Source: a bacterium
GTDB lineage: Bacteria > Cyanobacteriota > Sericytochromatia > S15B-MN24 > UBA4093
Reading direction: 5' to 3'
Length of the DNA: 64,000 nt
Assembly: GCA_017744355.1 (NCBI GenBank)
Contig: JAGIBK010000001.1
Span: 835,694-899,693 of the forward strand
In this document: one piece after another, positions 61,261 through 64,000 of the stretch
Numbering within the stretch: the stretch's first letter is position 1
How the letters are laid out: each line of letters starts with the position of its first letter
Made by a program: the position numbers and the translations under genes
The notes under the pieces: generated by a model
Told to the model about the DNA's origin: nothing
What the model saw: the letters and a program-made list of their open reading frames with translations, nothing else
Databases searched by the model: none

Positions 61261-62342
61261 GGCCTGAGCTCCTGCACGTGGGTACCGGGGTAGTAGGCCG
61301 TGAGGATCCGGCGCCAATCCCAGCCGGCCAGCGCGCGCCCGCGCGCGCCCCACTGGCAGAGGCCCACCCCGTGGCCCAGGCCCTTGCCGATGAAGGCAAA
61401 GGCCGTTCCCTCGCGTCGAACCTCGAAATTCAGGCTCTTGACCAGCCCCCAGCCCAGGTGACGCCCGATCGCCTGCCAGAAGCGATAGCCGGTCAGAGGG
61501 GTGCCGTCCACCTCGACCCCGGCGACCCAGCCTCCCGGCGCGCGATCGCGCAACGTTACGACTTCGACCGTCTTACGACCGAGCGCTAAGGCCAGTTGCA
61601 CCGCCGGGATCCGGACGCGCCAGGGGGTGGCGAACGGTGATGCGGCGCAGAAGGCGTCGCGCTGCGCGAGCAGGTATGGCACCAGCGTGCCGCCAAAGAC
61701 CGCGCGGCTGTCCGCTCCCTGGCCTGCGCAGGTCGAGTGGTATAGCACCTGGATGGGGGCACCGCCCGCACTCAGGATCCGGGCACGGGTCTGCTCGGCG
61801 GCGCGCACAGCCTCGCCGGTCGCAAGGCCCGCGTATGCCTGGCAATGGGTCAGGTCGCAGAGCGTCCCGCCCTGGTGCGCGCCGCCGCGCACCGCGAGGG
61901 TCCTCGCCAGCACCGCCTGGGCGAGCTTCGCCTGCAGGGGCCAGCCGGAAGGCATCTCGGCCGCCACCACCCCCGCCACGTAACCTTCGAGCGGCGCCTC
62001 GTTGACGACGACGAGACGGCCGCCTTCGGCATACAGGCGCACGCGCCCCGGATAGCGGCGCTGCTCGGCGTCGACTTGCAAGCTCACGACTCCTTGCGGC
62101 CCCTCGCCGAGGACGAGGGCCTTGCGCAAGAAGGGCCGGCCGTTGATCCGAAGGCCGTCGCCCACGGCCTGGATGACGGCAGGGCCAGCACCCCAGGCGC
62201 CGCTCGGCGCCGAGTAGAGTTCTATCTTGTCGCGCACGCGCCGTTCGAGCACCCTGACCTCCACCCAGCCAGGAGCCGGCTGCGCGGCAGCGGGCAGCGC
62301 CAAGAGGCCGAACAAGAGCAGCGCGGCGAAGCGGCGTCTCAT
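61257..62342 (-). CDS. SpoIID/LytB-type peptidoglycan glycosidase
   Basis: The 361-residue protein has a signal peptide (FAALLLFGLLALPAAA) and a SpoIID domain: EAPLEGYVAGVVAAEMPSGW holds the presumed catalytic Glu (about residue 131), with KLAQAVLARTLAV, QVLYHSTCAGQ and GLGHGVGLCQWGARG. SpoIID is a lytic transglycosylase acting on stem-peptide-free glycan. Non-sporulating bacteria use such domains for wall remodelling. It precedes the AMMECR1 gene with an ATGA overlap and follows the transpeptidase gene with another. Confidence 0.9.
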   Translation of the reverse strand: MRRRFAALLLFGLLALPAAAQPAPGWVEVRVLERRVRDKIELYSAPSGAWGAGPAVIQAVGDGLRINGRPFLRKALVLGEGPQGVVSLQVDAEQRRYPGRVRLYAEGGRLVVVNEAPLEGYVAGVVAAEMPSGWPLQAKLAQAVLARTLAVRGGAHQGGTLCDLTHCQAYAGLATGEAVRAAEQTRARILSAGGAPIQVLYHSTCAGQGADSRAVFGGTLVPYLLAQRDAFCAASPFATPWRVRIPAVQLALALGRKTVEVVTLRDRAPGGWVAGVEVDGTPLTGYRFWQAIGRHLGWGLVKSLNFEVRREGTAFAFIGKGLGHGVGLCQWGARGRALAGWDWRRILTAYYPGTHVQELRP

Positions 62343-63244
62343 CCGTGGGCCCTCTCGAAGATCCGGCGCGCGATGGGGGCGGCCGCCGTAAAGCCCGTCC
62401 CGTTCTTGACGAAGACCACCACGGCGAGCGTCGGGGTGAAGCCCACGAACCAGCCATGACGCAGGTGAGGCGCCGCAAGCTGGGTGGCGCTGCCGGTCTT
62501 GGCGAAGAGCGCAAGCCCCGGCACGTTCGCCTGCTGGGCGGTGCCGGCGAGGACCGCGCGGCGCATGCCGACCCGCAGCCCTTCGAGGCTCGCCCCGCCC
62601 GGCACCTGCCCCACGACGGCTCCAGGCTCACCCGGCCAGTGCGGGCGGCGACGCACCCCACCGCTCGCGAGGGCCGCCGTGAAGCCAGCCACCTGCAAGG
62701 GGGTCGCAAGCAAGTTGCCGGTGTCCCCGTAGGCGAGATCGAGCACTTCCGCGCGGGAGGTGACCGGCCCCAGCCGCCCCGGGATCTCGTTCGGCAAGCC
62801 GCTCCCGGTGCGCGACCCGAAGCCCGCCTTCTGGAAGGCGGCGCGCAGGCGTCGCGCGCCGAGCGCCTCGCCCTGGGCGTAGAAGTAAGTCGAGCAGGAC
62901 TGAGCGATCGCCATTTCGAGATCGACGCTGCCGTGGCGCTGCCAGCAGCGGTGCGCCCCATAGCGGCCGTCGCATTGCACCCGGCGCGCAGGGTCCGTCA
63001 GGCCCGCCTCCAGGCTCGCAAGGCCGGTCACCAGCTTCGCGACCGAACCGATCGGAAAGGCGCTGGCAACCGCCACCCGGGGGTTGACCAACGCAAGCAG
63101 GGTGCCATCGCGCGGATCGAGGGCGATGATCGCTCCCTCGCGCGCGCCGAGGGCCTCGGTGGCCACCTGCTGGAGCGACACGGCCATCGCCTGAGGGCAC
63201 GCCCCCAGCACGAGAAGGACCGCAAGTGCGCTCGCGCGACTCAT
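62339..63244 (-). CDS. Penicillin-binding transpeptidase-like protein
   Basis: The 301-residue protein contains only a PBP transpeptidase domain: active Ser67 in PIGSVAKLVTG (SxxK), SCS in AIAQSCSTYFYAQG in place of SxN, and KTG in LALFAKTGSATQL. The N-terminal dimerisation region of PBP2/PBP3 is missing. The start has a signal sequence, MSRASALAVLLVLGACPQA, with a possible lipobox LGAC (Cys16). It may be a compact D,D-transpeptidase or a carboxypeptidase. ATG 63244 overlaps the upstream stop (ATGA). Confidence 0.87.
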   Translation of the reverse strand: MSRASALAVLLVLGACPQAMAVSLQQVATEALGAREGAIIALDPRDGTLLALVNPRVAVASAFPIGSVAKLVTGLASLEAGLTDPARRVQCDGRYGAHRCWQRHGSVDLEMAIAQSCSTYFYAQGEALGARRLRAAFQKAGFGSRTGSGLPNEIPGRLGPVTSRAEVLDLAYGDTGNLLATPLQVAGFTAALASGGVRRRPHWPGEPGAVVGQVPGGASLEGLRVGMRRAVLAGTAQQANVPGLALFAKTGSATQLAAPHLRHGWFVGFTPTLAVVVFVKNGTGFTAAAPIARRIFERAHG

Positions 63245-64000
63245 GCCGCGACCGGCTGATTGGGGCGGCGGACCAACGCGAGGAGGTAGCCGAGCACCAC
63301 GATCGCAAGGGCTGCGAACACGGCGATGCGCGAGGCGCGCGGAGTGTTCATGACCGCGATGAGCCAGGGCGCCGAGAGCAACGAGAGGGTTGCGGCCCCG
63401 AGCAGCAGGGGCGGCACGAGGGTGGCAAAGGAGGGCGTGCCGGTCTCGGGACGCGCCAGCGCGAAGGTCAGCCCCAAGAGGATCAGGCCCATCAGGTAGG
63501 TGGCGAGCGGCTCGATGTGGATGAAGTAACCCATCCCGAGGGGCAGCAGGAGGGTGAAGAAGGCCCCGATGCCGAGCAGCACCCCACGAAGCGGGAAGTA
63601 ACGGCGCAGGGCCTGCAGGGCGAAGGGCACGAGCAAGGCGGCCACCAGGCCGAAGGCGGTGTAGGGATGGGTCAGATCGACCCCCACCTGGCGCAGGTAA
63701 GTGCGATCCAGGAAGAGCTGAAGGAGGGCCCGGCCCGCGAAGCTCGCCCCGAGCAGCCCCGCCGCCGAGAAGGCGCGACCCTGATCCGCGAGGAAGAGGG
63801 TGAGGCCCACCCCGGCGATCGCCACCCCGTGGATGCCGAAGAAGCGGTTGCACAAGAGCAGGGCACCGCCCGCCACCAGCGCGATCCCGATGTCTGCGAT
63901 CGCCCGCGCGGGCTCAGCGCGCTCGGCAAGGCGTGCCATCGCCCCGAGCACGAGCGCGACGGCCACCCCCGCAAGCGCCGCCATCAGAAAGCGCGGATCG
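63241..64000 (-). CDS. Integral membrane protein (5' truncated by window end)
   Basis: The frame is still open at base 64000, so at least the first residues are missing; 252 residues are visible. They form about eight transmembrane helices, for example GVAVALVLGAMARLAE, IALVAGGALLLC, FGLVAALLVPFALQAL and PLGMGYFIHIEPLATYL. No motif identifies the family; a SEDS (FtsW/RodA) protein would be expected before a transpeptidase and the fragment length is compatible, but I see no clear SEDS motif. The stop overlaps the transpeptidase start by four bases, the first visible link of the operon. Confidence 0.75.
   Translation of the reverse strand, partial: DPRFLMAALAGVAVALVLGAMARLAERAEPARAIADIGIALVAGGALLLCNRFFGIHGVAIAGVGLTLFLADQGRAFSAAGLLGASFAGRALLQLFLDRTYLRQVGVDLTHPYTAFGLVAALLVPFALQALRRYFPLRGVLLGIGAFFTLLLPLGMGYFIHIEPLATYLMGLILLGLTFALARPETGTPSFATLVPPLLLGAATLSLLSAPWLIAVMNTPRASRIAVFAALAIVVLGYLLALVRRPNQPVAA

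Overview
Organism. The window is GC-rich, densely coded bacterial DNA. The octamer GCGATCGC (the HIP1 palindrome of cyanobacterial genomes) occurs at least 40 times by eye, where base composition predicts only a few. There is also a kinase-AAA-GAF-histidine kinase giant protein of a type common in Cyanobacteria. No photosynthesis gene, rRNA, tRNA, CRISPR array or insertion sequence was seen. The best inference is a heterotrophic, two-membraned bacterium, perhaps a non-photosynthetic relative of Cyanobacteria; this placement is tentative.

Layout. 1-9.1 kb: a truncated MocR regulator, a LysR regulator with a clear promoter, a small membrane protein, a potassium-channel-like protein, a RapA-type ATPase, pirin and two small exported or membrane proteins. 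9.1-12.5 kb: a response regulator converging on two coupled histidine kinases. 12.3-17.9 kb: an Nramp-like transporter, several small hydrophilic proteins with very strong ribosome sites, an isochorismatase-like hydrolase, non-phosphorylating glyceraldehyde-3-phosphate dehydrogenase and an MFS transporter. 17.9-26.8 kb: a multi-receiver protein with a degenerate GGDEF domain, a TetR/target pair and a 1775-residue pseudokinase-AAA-GAF-histidine kinase. 26.9-29.3 kb: a YceI-DoxX-FrnE operon facing a TetR gene across two matching operators. 29.4-46.4 kb: a heterodimeric ABC exporter, OsmC, a DUF3445 haem N-demethylase-like enzyme, a PDZ-containing histidine kinase, an amino-acid permease, a DUF2252 lipoprotein, an AidB-like acyl-CoA dehydrogenase, an OYE flavoenzyme, a VOC protein, a DMT exporter and several small proteins.

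46.4-55.1 kb is one minus-strand chemosensory operon (glutaredoxin, CheW, CheR-TPR, CheW, CheA-REC, CheB, hybrid kinase). It keeps the wspBCDEF order of the Pseudomonas Wsp system, but no methyl-accepting receptor is visible and the terminal diguanylate cyclase is replaced by a REC3-HK-REC-HPt protein. 55.2-64 kb is a second minus-strand operon, every gene overlapping the next by four bases. It encodes an integral membrane protein, a penicillin-binding transpeptidase, a SpoIID-type glycosidase, an exported AMMECR1-domain protein, a thioester alpha-2-macroglobulin and VanW: an apparent cell-envelope module and the most interesting candidate for an undescribed system here.

The genes suggest an organism rich in signal transduction (five histidine kinases plus one CheA) and in redox or envelope stress functions. 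Several genes seem to be read from leaderless mRNAs.
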